Counted from the first letter of the stretch, positions 8,456-17,327 are shown. The stretch is 64,000 nucleotides of DNA from Mesobacillus jeotgali (GCF_900166585.1 NZ_FVZC01000007.1:744001-808000), one strand, 5' to 3'. Notes: generated by a model from the letters alone, not told the origin. Numbers and translations: made by a program.

Positions 8456-9919
8456 ATGGAAAAAGGAAGAGCTTATTTAGTCGGTGCAGGGCCTGGAGAC
8501 GTACAGTTGATTACAGTTAAAGGATTGGAAGCCATCAAGAAGGCACAGGTCATTTTATATGACAGGCTTGCCAATCCGAAACTGCTGGATTATGCACCTG
8601 CCAATTGCGAGCTGATTTACTGCGGCAAGCTGCCAGATCGCCACGTTCTTCGCCAGGAAATGATCAACGACCTTCTTGTTTCAAAAGTACTTGAGGGAAA
8701 AATCGTTGTCCGCCTTAAGGGCGGCGATCCAGGCGTGTTTGGACGTGTAGGCGAAGAAGCAGCAGCCCTGGCTGAGAATGGCCTTCCTTTTGAAATAGTT
8801 CCTGGAATTACCTCCGGAATTGCTGCCCCGCTATATGCAGGAATTCCTGTCACCCACCGCGAATTTGGCGAATCCTTCGCGGTGGTGACTGCTCATGACA
8901 AATCTGAAAATGGGCAGCCAAAACTGGACTGGAAAGGCCTGGCCACGGGTGTCGACACAATAGCCTTTTACATGGGAATCTCAAACCTGCCCTATATCAG
9001 CGAAAATTTGATAAAACACGGAAAACCGGCAGATACCCCGGTGATCCTCATCCAATGGGGGACATTTTCCCGGCAGCAGACTTTGGAAGGAACTCTCTCC
9101 AATATTTCTGCTAAGGCCAAGGAAGTGAATTTCACCAACCCTGCGATCACCCTTGTAGGTGCCATCGTCTCGCTTCGTGAAAAATTGAATTGGTTTGAAA
9201 AGAAGCCGCTGTTTGGCAAACAAATATTGCTTGCCCGAACCGGAACTGATGAAAGTGAACTAGCCAGGGAGTTAATGGTGCAGGGCGCTGACGTGATTGA
9301 ATTTCCAAAATGGAAAAAGGTGACCGTGCCTGCAGACCCAGCCATGGTGAAAAGAATTCCTGATGAATACGAACAAATCCTTTTCACATCTCCAGAAAGT
9401 GTCAGTGAATTTTTCGAAGTCCTTTTTGCTGAAGGAATCGATATCAGAAGGGTAAAAGCAAACTTTTACGGCTGTTCAACAAAGTCAGTTAAAGCATTGA
9501 ATGAAAGGGGATTCTTTGCAGAATTGGAAGTGAAAATGCCATTGTCTGACAGACTTTTAATAGTAGGTGACAATGATACTTTTCATCAAGATTCTCGTGC
9601 TGATAAGTTTATGACGTCACGTAAAATCATTGACGAGCAATTCACACCAATTTTTAAAAGAGTTCTTGAGGAAGCTTCAGTTAATACAATTGTATTGCCA
9701 AGCAGCAGGGCAGTAAAAACATTGATAGATGAAGGAATCCTTCAGGATATCATACCGCGGCAGCTCCTTGAAACGACAAAGATTGTTTGTATGGGAGTTA
9801 GGACATCTGAAGCTGCAAAAAAATATGGTGTGATTCCTGACAAGGTGTTGCCCGCTCCAGATAAAACCGAGGTGGTCAATTATTTGGCCAGTAAAGAATC
9901 TGAACTGGCTTTGGTATAA
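8456..9919 (+). CDS. nasF: Uroporphyrinogen-III C-methyltransferase fused to uroporphyrinogen-III synthase
   Basis: 487 residues. Residues 1-245 are a SUMT domain: VGAGPGDVQLITVKG at the start, GGDPGVFGR for SAM binding and VPGITSGIAAP. Residues ~250-480 match HemD (LFTSPESVSEFF, NTIVLPSSRAVKTL). It methylates uroporphyrinogen III to precorrin-2, the first step to siroheme, and may also make its own substrate. The same fusion occurs as NasF in nitrite-reductase loci of bacilli. Supplies cofactor to NirB encoded just upstream. Confidence 0.93.
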   Translation: MEKGRAYLVGAGPGDVQLITVKGLEAIKKAQVILYDRLANPKLLDYAPANCELIYCGKLPDRHVLRQEMINDLLVSKVLEGKIVVRLKGGDPGVFGRVGEEAAALAENGLPFEIVPGITSGIAAPLYAGIPVTHREFGESFAVVTAHDKSENGQPKLDWKGLATGVDTIAFYMGISNLPYISENLIKHGKPADTPVILIQWGTFSRQQTLEGTLSNISAKAKEVNFTNPAITLVGAIVSLREKLNWFEKKPLFGKQILLARTGTDESELARELMVQGADVIEFPKWKKVTVPADPAMVKRIPDEYEQILFTSPESVSEFFEVLFAEGIDIRRVKANFYGCSTKSVKALNERGFFAELEVKMPLSDRLLIVGDNDTFHQDSRADKFMTSRKIIDEQFTPIFKRVLEEASVNTIVLPSSRAVKTLIDEGILQDIIPRQLLETTKIVCMGVRTSEAAKKYGVIPDKVLPAPDKTEVVNYLASKESELALV

Positions 9920-9946
9920 TGGATTCGTTTCAAAGGAGAGAAAGAT

Positions 9947-10675
9947 ATGGAAGCGACAGTGTTCATCAGCCATGGAAGCAGAAATGAGCATGGAAACAAT
10001 GTGTTTGTAACGTTCATCGAGAAAGTGATTTCAACAGGGAAGAGTCCATATGCTTCCTATGGGTTCCTTGAAAATGCGCGGCCATCCATCTTCGAAGCGG
10101 TAGAGGCATGCATTTTAAAGGGAGCATCATCCATAACCGTCGTTCCAGTATTGCTGCTTCCGGGAATCCATGCAAGTGTGGATATACCAGAAGAACTGGA
10201 AAGGGTCAGACAAAAGTACTCAGATATAAAGATATACTATGGCCAGCCGATTGGTATAAACGAAAAGATATTGGAAATCGTGATGGACCGCTTGAAGAAA
10301 CACAGTTTCAAAGGTATGGACTCCGAGACCATCCTGCTAGTCGGGCATGGCAGCAGAGATCCCCTTGCAGCAGATGAATTTGAGAAGCTGGCAGAGCGGG
10401 TTCGGAAGGACGTTCAATCCAATGTGGATACTGCATATATAACAACACAGCCATTCTATGGAGAAAAGATACTGGTCAGTCAATCGTCATCAAGGATTTA
10501 CATTTTACCATTTCTTCTGTATACAGGCGGTTTTACTGCTAAAATAGAGGAAACTGTAAAGAATGTCTTAATTCAACACCCGGAAAAGGAGATTGTCCTG
10601 TGCGAGCCAGTTGGCTTTGATGACCGTCTAGGCGGGGTGCTATTGCAAAGAGTTGATGAGGCAAGACCAAGGTAA
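9947..10675 (+). CDS. sirB: Sirohydrochlorin ferrochelatase
   Basis: 242 residues with two related CbiX halves: ISHGSRNEHGN at the start and LLVGHGSRDPLAADEF near residue 125, each carrying the HGSR metal/tetrapyrrole motif; VPVLLLPGIHASVDIP is also family typical. It inserts Fe2+ into sirohydrochlorin to give siroheme. RBS GGAGAG precedes the ATG, 27 nt after the SUMT-HemD gene. CbiX-type cobalt chelatases are similar, but the operon context points to iron. Confidence 0.9.
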   Translation: MEATVFISHGSRNEHGNNVFVTFIEKVISTGKSPYASYGFLENARPSIFEAVEACILKGASSITVVPVLLLPGIHASVDIPEELERVRQKYSDIKIYYGQPIGINEKILEIVMDRLKKHSFKGMDSETILLVGHGSRDPLAADEFEKLAERVRKDVQSNVDTAYITTQPFYGEKILVSQSSSRIYILPFLLYTGGFTAKIEETVKNVLIQHPEKEIVLCEPVGFDDRLGGVLLQRVDEARPR

Positions 10676-10693
10676 TTTTAAAAATACGATCTT

Positions 10694-10745
10694 CACAAAT
10701 AAAAACGTGAACACCTGCCAATAAAATCGACAGAGCCAAATAAAA
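10694..10745 (+). repeat. Three imperfect CCAATAAAA-like repeats
   Basis: CACAAATAAAA (10694), GCCAATAAAA (10717) and GCCAAATAAAA (10735), spaced about 18-23 bp in the gap between sirB and sirC. They resemble the CGCCAATAAA array at 28909-29019. Confidence 0.5.
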
Positions 10746-10759
10746 CGGAGAGTGGAACC

Positions 10760-11386
10760 ATGTTATACCCTATAAATTTACGGATGCGGGAACGGAATGT
10801 TGTGGTGATTGGGGGGGGCAGAGTCGCTCAACGCAAAGTCTTTGGCTTACTGGATGCCGGAGCGAAAGTGACGGTAGTGAGTCCAGAATTAACAAGCGAA
10901 TTGCTGCGGCTTTCCGAAACAGGTCAGATTTCCTGGCGGCCTGAGCACTATGCGAAAGAAAATCTTGAAGGGGCATTGCTCATCGTTGCCGCGACTAATG
11001 ACCGAGAGACGAATCTGGCAGTTAAAAGGGATGCAGCACCAAATCAATTGGTTAATATTGTGGATGATCCGGATGAATCGGACTTCCAGGTTCCATCTGT
11101 TTTGAAAAGAGGCAAATTGACGGTTGCCGTCTCGACATCTGGAGCGAGTCCGGTACTGGCTAAGAAGATTTGCCGCCAGCTGGAGCAGATGTTTGATGAT
11201 CAATATGAGAGCTATCTAGATTTCCTGGCATCCAGCCGAAAAGAAATAAAAGAGGCTGTCAAAGATGAAACGGTAAAAAGGAAGCTTCTGAGAACAATAG
11301 CAGACGAGAGTTTCGTAAAGGACCCCTTTCGGGAAGAAAGGTTTGCCAGGATTCTTGAAGAAGCGATAAGCGAGGAGGGAGAGTAA
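10760..11386 (+). CDS. sirC: Precorrin-2 dehydrogenase (siroheme synthase N-terminal type)
   Basis: 208 residues. Rossmann motif VIGGGRVAQRKVFGLL near residue 14, then the NAD-binding end VSTSGASPVLAKKI typical of Met8p/CysG N-terminal domains. It oxidises precorrin-2 to sirohydrochlorin, the substrate of SirB. RBS GGAGAGTGG before ATG. Last gene of the nir-siroheme unit, ending in a terminator that overlaps its stop codon. Confidence 0.92.
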   Translation: MLYPINLRMRERNVVVIGGGRVAQRKVFGLLDAGAKVTVVSPELTSELLRLSETGQISWRPEHYAKENLEGALLIVAATNDRETNLAVKRDAAPNQLVNIVDDPDESDFQVPSVLKRGKLTVAVSTSGASPVLAKKICRQLEQMFDDQYESYLDFLASSRKEIKEAVKDETVKRKLLRTIADESFVKDPFREERFARILEEAISEEGE

Positions 11387-11420
11387 AGCGCGTGTGCGTA
11401 CAATTACTTCCCTCTTTTTT
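11375..11420 (+). terminator. Terminator of the nir-siroheme operon
   Basis: GAGGGAGAGTAA pairs with TTACTTCCCTC (one bulged G) across a 17-nt loop, followed by TTTTTTT. The 5' arm includes the sirC stop codon. Confidence 0.6.
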
Positions 11421-11602
11421 TGTTTTTATCTCCAGCTTAAGATCACTTAACTAGTTGCATTTTGCGTAAGTCATGGTATTTATGTCGCTTTTTTAAAACA
11501 TTTATGTTCAGTTTTAATAACGAAGTGCTCCATAAGCTGCCGGGATATTTTGGAAATGATATAATGAATGGGAAGAAATTCGGGAAAGGAGTGGGGGAGG
11601 CA

Positions 11603-11923
11603 ATGTATAAATTTGTTGTGTTTCTCAAAGATAAACGCCATGGTGAACTTGATTCCGGCTTGCTGGCAAGGCATATTGAACATCTTAGGCAGTTGAATAA
11701 GGCGGGACAGATGGTGATTGCCGGTCCTCTTAAAAATAACGGGCAAGCCATGATCATCCTCAACTGCGATGGTATCGATGAAGCAATCAGGTTAGTGGAA
11801 AAAGATCCATTCATCCAAGAAAAGTATTACAATACATACGATATCAATGAATTGATTGTCGCCAATGAGGAAAATAACTGGCTGATAGATGACTCACAAA
11901 CAAAGGGAAATCTGGTCCACTAA
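11603..11923 (+). CDS. YciI-family protein
   Basis: 106 residues with the small dimeric alpha/beta fold of YciI proteins: beta-strand start YKFVVFLKD, a conserved His in ARHIEHL, AGQMVIAGPL, and Asp in VEKDPF, the His/Asp pair seen in this family. Role unknown; relatives include dehalogenase- or dehydratase-like enzymes. ATG 11603 is preferred (AAAGGAG 12 nt upstream); the longer open frame back to 11462 has no start signal. Confidence 0.75.
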   Translation: MYKFVVFLKDKRHGELDSGLLARHIEHLRQLNKAGQMVIAGPLKNNGQAMIILNCDGIDEAIRLVEKDPFIQEKYYNTYDINELIVANEENNWLIDDSQTKGNLVH

Positions 11924-11925
11924 TA

Positions 11926-11965
11926 GAGAAAAGAGACCTCCAGCTGACTGGAAGTCTCTTTCTCT
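11926..11965. terminator. Bidirectional terminator
   Basis: GAGAAAAGAGACCTCCAG / CTGGAAGTCTCTTTCTC with loop CTGA, between the YciI gene and the convergent acidic repeat protein gene. Confidence 0.85.
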
Positions 11966-11974
11966 TATAGATGA

Positions 11975-14053
11975 TTATTTAGTTTCAACCTCAACAACGA
12001 CTTCCTCAGTCACAGTTTCAGTCTTTTCTTCAGTCGACTTTTCAAAAACAGCAAGTACTGCGGAAATAATAGCAGCAAACTTCTTAGCGACTTCACTTGC
12101 ATATAAGCTAGCCTTTGAAGCAGCTTTATTGTCAGCAGAAGGGTTTACTGTTTCTTCTTCAACAGCAGTTTCGTCAGTTACAACTTCCTCAGTAACTTCT
12201 TCAGTAGCAGTTTCGTCAGTTACAACTTCCTCAGTTACCTCTTCAGTAGCAGTTTCGTCAGTTACAACTTCCTCAGTTACCTCTTCAGTAGCAGTTTCGT
12301 CAGTTACAGCTTCCTCAGTAACTTCTTCAGTAGCAGTTTCGTCAGTTACAGCTTCCTCAGTTACCTCTTCAGTAGCAGTTTCGTCAGTTACAGCTTCCTC
12401 AGTAACTTCCTCAGTAACTTCTTCAGTAGCAGCTTCTTCAGTTACTTCAACAGACAAAGCAACAGCTGAATTTTCGTTAGCTTTCTCTTTAGCAACATCG
12501 CTTGCGTTGAAAGCCTTAGAGTTCATTTTGTTGGCAATAGAAGGAGATACTTTTGTTTCTTCTTCAGTAGCTTCTTCTTCAGTAACAACTTCTTCAGTAG
12601 CTTCTTCTTCAGTCACAGCTTCTTCAGTAGCTTCTTCAGTAGCTTCTTCTTCAGTTACAACTTCTTCAGTAGCTTCTTCTTCAATCACAACTTCTTCAGT
12701 AGCTTCCTCTTCAATCACAACTTCTTCAGTAGCTTCCTCTTCAGTAACGTCTTCTTCAGTTACTTCAACAGACAAAGCAACAGCTGAGTTTTCGTTAGCT
12801 TTCTCTTTAGCAACATCGCTCGCGTTGAAAGCCTTAGAGTTCATTTTGTTGGCAATAGAAGGAGATACTTTTGTTTCTTCTTCAGTAACGTCTTCTTCAG
12901 TAACGTCTTCTTCAGTAACGTCTTCTTCAGTAACGTCTTCTTCAGTAACGTCTTCTTCAGTAACGTCTTCTTCAGTAACGTCTTCTTCAGTAACGTCTTC
13001 TTCAGTAACGTCTTCTTCAGTAGCTTCTTCTTCAGTAACGTCTTCTTCAGTAACGTCTTCTTCAGTAACGTCTTCTTCAGTAACGTCTTCTTCAGTAACG
13101 TCTTCTTCAGTCACAACTTCTTCAGTAGCTTCTTCATCAGTTACAACTTCTTCAGTCACAACTTCTTCTGTTGCAGCTTCTTCAGTAACGTCTTCTTCAG
13201 TTACTTCAACAGACAAAGCGACAGCTGAATTTTCGTTAGCTTTCTCTTTAGCAACATCGCTAGCGTTGAAAGCGTTAGACTTCATTTTATTTGCAATAGA
13301 AGGAGATTCATTTTCTTCTGTATCTTCTTGATCTTCTTCGTCATCTTCTTCGGTCTTCACAGTTGCATCTTTTTTAAGATCGATTTCTTCAGAATCAGAG
13401 TCATTTTCTTCATCTTCTTCTGTTTTTAAAGTTGCATCTGTATCAAGGTCGATGTCTTTAGAATCTTCTTCAGAATCTTCTTCAGAATCTTCTTCAGAGT
13501 GATCTTCATCATCTTCCTTTTTCATTTCGGTGTCAGCTTTTGGCTTTGATTCCTCTTCTTCTTTAGCTGCATCAGTTTCTGCAGTTTCATCTGTTTCCTC
13601 AGTAACGATTGGCTCAAGTTCTACAACTTCTTCAACTACAGGTTCCTGAGTAACTGCTTCTTCTGTTGGAACTTGCTCAGTTGGCACCTCTTCGGCAGGC
13701 GCTTGCTGATTTGTTGTGTGTACAGCTGCATTTGGTGCCGCATGCTTTTTGGCAGTTTCGCTTGCATGAATGCCAGCCTGTGACTTTGATGCTTTTTCCT
13801 TTACTTCGCCCTTTGGTGCAGCCTTTGGCTGAGCCTTAACTGCAGGCTTAGCAGGAGTTGCTGGTACATTAGCCTTTTTATTAACAACCTGAACTTTTGC
13901 TGGTTTCACTTTGTGAGATTGTTCAACCTTTACCTTTTCCGGTCCGGCAGCTTGAGTGAAGTGCCCTCCAGTCAGTACTCCGATTGACAATACTCCAGCT
14001 AGCATAAAAGACTTCACAACTTTAGTTCCATTAATATAGTTATTCATTTTCAT
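11975..14053 (-). CDS. Secreted, highly acidic pentapeptide-repeat protein of unknown function (692 aa)
   Basis: Signal peptide at residues 1-36 (MKMNNYINGTKV..., cut near TQAA-GPEK). A Lys/Ala/Pro-rich stretch follows to about 110, then a Glu/Asp-dominated body. It contains long runs of the pentapeptide TEEDV/TEEEA/TEEVV, broken by near-identical ~36-residue modules (PSIANKM...NASDVAKEKANENSAV) about 13.30-13.20, 12.87-12.76 and 12.55-12.44 kb, with diverged versions near both ends (HASETAKKHAAPNAAV; YASEVAKKFAAIISAV). At DNA level the array is a 15-bp tandem repeat. Likely disordered and strongly negative. ATG 14053 has AAGGGAG 6 nt upstream. No known family recognised; no LPXTG or S-layer motif. 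Forms a two-gene unit with the Lys-rich gene 13 nt upstream. Confidence 0.8.
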   Translation of the reverse strand: MKMNNYINGTKVVKSFMLAGVLSIGVLTGGHFTQAAGPEKVKVEQSHKVKPAKVQVVNKKANVPATPAKPAVKAQPKAAPKGEVKEKASKSQAGIHASETAKKHAAPNAAVHTTNQQAPAEEVPTEQVPTEEAVTQEPVVEEVVELEPIVTEETDETAETDAAKEEEESKPKADTEMKKEDDEDHSEEDSEEDSEEDSKDIDLDTDATLKTEEDEENDSDSEEIDLKKDATVKTEEDDEEDQEDTEENESPSIANKMKSNAFNASDVAKEKANENSAVALSVEVTEEDVTEEAATEEVVTEEVVTDEEATEEVVTEEDVTEEDVTEEDVTEEDVTEEDVTEEEATEEDVTEEDVTEEDVTEEDVTEEDVTEEDVTEEDVTEEDVTEEDVTEEETKVSPSIANKMNSKAFNASDVAKEKANENSAVALSVEVTEEDVTEEEATEEVVIEEEATEEVVIEEEATEEVVTEEEATEEATEEAVTEEEATEEVVTEEEATEEETKVSPSIANKMNSKAFNASDVAKEKANENSAVALSVEVTEEAATEEVTEEVTEEAVTDETATEEVTEEAVTDETATEEVTEEAVTDETATEEVTEEVVTDETATEEVTEEVVTDETATEEVTEEVVTDETAVEEETVNPSADNKAASKASLYASEVAKKFAAIISAVLAVFEKSTEEKTETVTEEVVVEVETK
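12440..13310 (-). repeat. 15-bp coding tandem repeats with three ~108-bp modules
   Basis: On the plus strand the unit reads TAACGTCTTCTTCAG (TEEDV), nearly identical copies running through 12880-13110, with related TEEEA/TEEVV units at 12555-12750. The three interspersed ~108-bp modules near 12440, 12762 and 13201 are almost identical. Such DNA is prone to length change by slippage or recombination. Confidence 0.85.
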
Positions 14054-14066
14054 TATTCGCTCCCTT

Positions 14067-14936
14067 TTAATTAACGTTATCCGTGACAAATGCGTCGGTA
14101 TACGGTAAAAAAGCAGGAGCTTTTAACGGTGGTGGGGAAGGTGGGGCATTAACCCACTGGCTTTGAAAAACCGTGACTCTTGACGTAAACGGCTGCAAGA
14201 GGTTTAAATGGTATGTTTCATCCCAAATGAACCATTTATCACTAAAAAGGGTGTTCGTGTTTCCATAGCTTGTCCTGTCGCCGGAAGGCCCCCCTGAAGC
14301 CTTCGTGCGTGAAGGAGGATTCGGCAGGTTGTCTCCTGCAGGATACCTCTCGTTATGGGATGAATCGTTTTCATCCTTTTTCGCAGGAGGCGTTTTTCTG
14401 CTTTCCGTCTTCCCTGATACTTTAATAATGGACGGTTTTTCTGCAGATTCCTCGGAAGGCTCAAGCTTTTCCTCCAAACCAGGTGATCTACGCTTAGTTT
14501 CTTTTACGTAAAGATCTTCAATATGTATGGATTTTAACGATCCTTTTTTGTTTTGAATTTTGCTGGGCTGCTGTTTAAGTTTCGCTTGATTTGCTTTGCC
14601 CTTGTTTGATGCCTTAGTGTTTTGGGGCTGTGCTGCTTTCTCATTCCTCTTGAATGATGAAGCATTCCCAGTTGCTTTCAGGTTTTCTTTAGGCTTAGCC
14701 TGCACAGGCTTCTGGACGATTTCTTTTTGCACCGGCTGTTTTTTGACTACAGGTTGTGCAGAAGGTGTTCCAGAAGTGCTGGCTTTCGCTGCCTTTTCTG
14801 GCACAGCAGCCTGCTCAGCCGCAACAGGCAGTTGTCCCTTTCCAGAATTTGACCCTTTTTCAGCGAACACCATATCAGGCAGTAACATAGCTGCTCCAGC
14901 AAGAAAGCCAGTAATAATTAATTGTCGGAAGTGCAT
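14067..14936 (-). CDS. Secreted Lys-rich low-complexity protein of unknown function (289 aa)
   Basis: Signal peptide at 1-25 (MHFRQLIITGFLAGAAM..., cut near VFA-EK). Residues ~30-215 are Lys/Pro/Ala/Gln-rich and look disordered (VVKKQPVQKEIVQKPVQAK). The last ~75 residues are more ordered and aromatic (FSDKWFIWDETYHLNLLQPF) and may be a small domain. No family recognised. ATG 14936 is preferred with AAAGGAGGTGA upstream; TTG 14954 would include that site. First gene of a pair with the acidic protein; opposite net charge suggests the two could associate outside the cell, which is inference. Confidence 0.75.
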   Translation of the reverse strand: MHFRQLIITGFLAGAAMLLPDMVFAEKGSNSGKGQLPVAAEQAAVPEKAAKASTSGTPSAQPVVKKQPVQKEIVQKPVQAKPKENLKATGNASSFKRNEKAAQPQNTKASNKGKANQAKLKQQPSKIQNKKGSLKSIHIEDLYVKETKRRSPGLEEKLEPSEESAEKPSIIKVSGKTESRKTPPAKKDENDSSHNERYPAGDNLPNPPSRTKASGGPSGDRTSYGNTNTLFSDKWFIWDETYHLNLLQPFTSRVTVFQSQWVNAPPSPPPLKAPAFLPYTDAFVTDNVN

Positions 14937-15215
14937 CCTTTCACCTCCTTTCAAAGCTAGATTCTATCTCTCAGCAATAGCATTCCGGAAATTAAACTTC
15001 TTTTTGTCGGTTTTTGAAGAATTTTAATAGAAACCGTTCTTTTAACCTATCAGACTAATTAATGACTAGTTAAATTACTGATACAAATTTCCTTTCTTTT
15101 TGGTACTTATTATTCAGGGTGGTAAATAATTGGTATTCCTTTCTCTTGCCCTTTTAAAAAAAAGGAGTAGAATGAAAATTATGCTTTAATTGTTTAAATG
15201 AAAGAAGGATACATC

Positions 15216-16133
15216 ATGAAAAATTCAACAATATACGTGATTCTTACCGGTGTCATGTTCCTATGGGGATTGAATGTCACTGCACTTAAAGTAATAGTAG
15301 GGAATTTCCCGCCGATTACAATTACCTCGCTTCGTGTATTCACTGCAGGAATCTCGGTTTTTATCATTCTATTTTTCTTAAAAAAGGTTCGGCTGCCATC
15401 AAGGAAAGAGTGGAGTTATATAATCGGCGGCAGCATCCTGAATGTAACTGGACACCATCTGTTCCTGGGGATAGGCTTAAAAGTGACTTCGGCAGTAAAT
15501 GGTGGCTTGATTCTTGGTATGGGACCATTGTTAACCGCATTGATGGCTATTTTATTCCTGGGAAAGAAGCTGACATTTGTCCGGACTCTGGGATTTATCT
15601 TTGGAGGAATCGGGGTTACACTGACTGTGATGGCGGGAAACACAGGAATTTCAGGTATGTCGATAGGTGATTTTTATGTTTTTCTTTCCATTGTTTCACA
15701 AGCGATAAGCTTCATTATTATATCAAAAGCAGCGAAAACACTAGATCCTCGTCTCTTGACTGGATATATGCTTGTCATCGGATCAATCTTATTGTTCCTG
15801 ATTGGATTATGGAAGGAACCAGACGGATTGGCAAACTTGGGCAATGCATCCGCTGGAATCTGGAGCATATTCTTCGCGTCGGCGATTTTCGCAACAGCAG
15901 TCGGGCATATGTTATACAATTACGCCATTGGCCAAACCGGCCCTGCAGAAGCGTCAATCTTCCTGAACCTTAATACATTCCTTTCTATCTTATTTGCTGC
16001 CATCTTCCTCGGGGAAAGTATTACATCATCCCATTTGCTCGGGCTGATTTTCATTATCGCAGGTGTCATCTTTGGTTCAGGAGCACTGGAGGAACTTATG
16101 CTGAAGAACAGGGCGAAACGAAATGCAGCTTAA
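15216..16133 (+). CDS. DMT-superfamily (EamA) transporter
   Basis: 305 residues with about ten hydrophobic segments forming two EamA repeats (start VILTGVMFLWGLNVTALK; second repeat from about 155). Such proteins export or import small metabolites. The substrate cannot be told. ATG 15216 has AGAAGGA 7 nt upstream; ATG 15198 would contain that site. Single gene ending in a terminator. Confidence 0.85.
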   Translation: MKNSTIYVILTGVMFLWGLNVTALKVIVGNFPPITITSLRVFTAGISVFIILFFLKKVRLPSRKEWSYIIGGSILNVTGHHLFLGIGLKVTSAVNGGLILGMGPLLTALMAILFLGKKLTFVRTLGFIFGGIGVTLTVMAGNTGISGMSIGDFYVFLSIVSQAISFIIISKAAKTLDPRLLTGYMLVIGSILLFLIGLWKEPDGLANLGNASAGIWSIFFASAIFATAVGHMLYNYAIGQTGPAEASIFLNLNTFLSILFAAIFLGESITSSHLLGLIFIIAGVIFGSGALEELMLKNRAKRNAA

Positions 16134-16140
16134 TATTCTT

Positions 16141-16170
16141 AAAGGGCAGGGCTTCGGCTCTGCTTTTTTT
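16141..16170 (+). terminator. Terminator of EamA gene
   Basis: GCAGGGC / GCTCTGC with TTCG tetraloop and TTTTTTT. Confidence 0.85.
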
Positions 16171-16260
16171 ATAGAAAAACAGCAAACTGGTATTCAAAGA
16201 CGATTTTACTGCCCAACGGGGAATATATTACATTCAATGGAGAATATAGTCGTGCAAACA

Positions 16261-16312
16261 GGGATTAAACCTGATTCAACAGGGATTAAACATGAGACAA
16301 TGGGGATTAAAC
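16261..16312 (+). repeat. Three GGGATTAAAC repeats, 21-bp period
   Basis: Exact 10-bp cores at 16261, 16282 and 16303, so exactly two helical turns apart. No gene is present here; the stretch 16171-16400 is otherwise featureless. Confidence 0.8.
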
Positions 16313-16414
16313 TTTTCCAACCGGTGAAAAGGCAATCTAAAACAGGAAGAATAACCAGTAGAATTACCCTTAGTTTCAGATAGCATTAAAAAAAATTCAC
16401 GGCTCTAAGTAATA

Positions 16415-16455
16415 ACTGTCCATTTTTTATAATAACTGTCCTGATTTTGGACAGT
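16415..16455. promoter_or_regulatory. Candidate sigma-54 activator binding sites (UAS) of the SDR gene
   Basis: ACTGTCC at 16415-16421 and again at 16435-16441, and the inverted GGACAGT at 16449-16455. The last two form TGTCC-N7-GGACA, identical in layout to the element at 21540-21556 upstream of the acyl-CoA operon. Centred about 75 bp upstream of the predicted start. Confidence 0.65.
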
Positions 16456-16493
16456 AAACTCTAATACTTCCTTTATTTTCATCAAAAAGGCTT

Positions 16494-16509
16494 TGGCATG
16501 ATTCTTGCT
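16494..16509 (+). promoter_or_regulatory. Sigma-54 (-24/-12) promoter of the SDR gene
   Basis: TGGCAT-GATTC-TTGCT. The invariant GG and GC dinucleotides are exactly 12 bp apart; one mismatch (TGGCAC to TGGCAT) from consensus. Predicted start near 16520. Confidence 0.8.
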
Positions 16510-16551
16510 TACTATAAAAATACAAATTTATAAAAGTGGAGGTCAGGCGAG

Positions 16552-17319
16552 ATGAAATTGAGCGAAGCGAAAGCGATTGTTACAGGGGGAGCATCGGGGT
16601 TAGGGGAAGCGACTGTAAGAAGGATTGTGGAGCAAGGGGGAAAGGCGGCCATTCTTGATTTGTCCGTGGAACGAGGTGAAGCTCTCGTACAACAACTTGG
16701 TGAGCAGGTTGTTTTTGTGAGAACAGATGTAACGAATGAAGAAGAAGTAACACATGCTATTAAGATGGCATTAGAGTCACTCGGATCAATCAATACTGTG
16801 GTAAATTGTGCTGGAATTGGGGTTGCTGGGAAGCTGCTTTCAAGAAAAGGTGTCCATTCCCTGGATATGTTTTCAAAGGTAATCTCCATCAACTTGATTG
16901 GAACCTTTAATGTGATCAGGCTTGCATCAGAGCAGATGTCTAAAAATGACCCAAATGAACTCGGGGAGAGGGGGGTTATCATCAATACCGCATCCGTTGC
17001 GGCTTTTGATGGACAGATTGGGCAGGCGGCATACAGTGCTTCAAAAGGAGGTGTTGTCGGCATGACTCTTCCAATCGCACGTGAGCTGGCTGCATTCGGC
17101 ATCAGGGTAATGACAATAGCTCCCGGGCTATTCCACACACCGATGTTCGATTCTCTTCCCGCTGAAGCTAGGGATTCATTAGGAAAAATGGTGCCATTCC
17201 CGCAAAGGCTTGGTTATCCAGAGGAATATGCCCAGCTTGCTGAAAGTATTATTACCAATGTGATGCTTAATGGAGAAACAATTCGTCTTGACGGAGCCAT
17301 AAGAATGCAACCGAAATAA
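16552..17319 (+). CDS. SDR-family 3-hydroxyacyl-CoA dehydrogenase-like protein
   Basis: 255 residues. [10 protein letters not shown] is the NAD-binding TGxxxGxG motif near residue 11; catalytic Ser in [10 protein letters not shown] and YSASK near residue 165 complete the triad. [17 protein letters not shown] and the C-terminal half resemble type-2 3-hydroxyacyl-CoA dehydrogenases (HSD10-like), which oxidise 3-hydroxyacyl-CoA with NAD+. The shared sigma-54 promoter and UAS link it to the acyl-CoA operon at 21.9 kb, where a hydroxyacyl-CoA dehydrogenase is otherwise missing. RBS GGAGG, 11 nt spacing. Confidence 0.82.
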   Translation: MKLSEAKAIVTGGASGLGEATVRRIVEQGGKAAILDLSVERGEALVQQLGEQVVFVRTDVTNEEEVTHAIKMALESLGSINTVVNCAGIGVAGKLLSRKGVHSLDMFSKVISINLIGTFNVIRLASEQMSKNDPNELGERGVIINTASVAAFDGQIGQAAYSASKGGVVGMTLPIARELAAFGIRVMTIAPGLFHTPMFDSLPAEARDSLGKMVPFPQRLGYPEEYAQLAESIITNVMLNGETIRLDGAIRMQPK

Positions 17320-17327
17320 TTATGGGC

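Noticed and set aside
11889..13331. 480-codon plus-strand open frame rich in Ser/Val/Thr
   Set aside because: It is the antisense shadow of the 15-bp repeats of the acidic protein; no ribosome site and composition set by the other strand.
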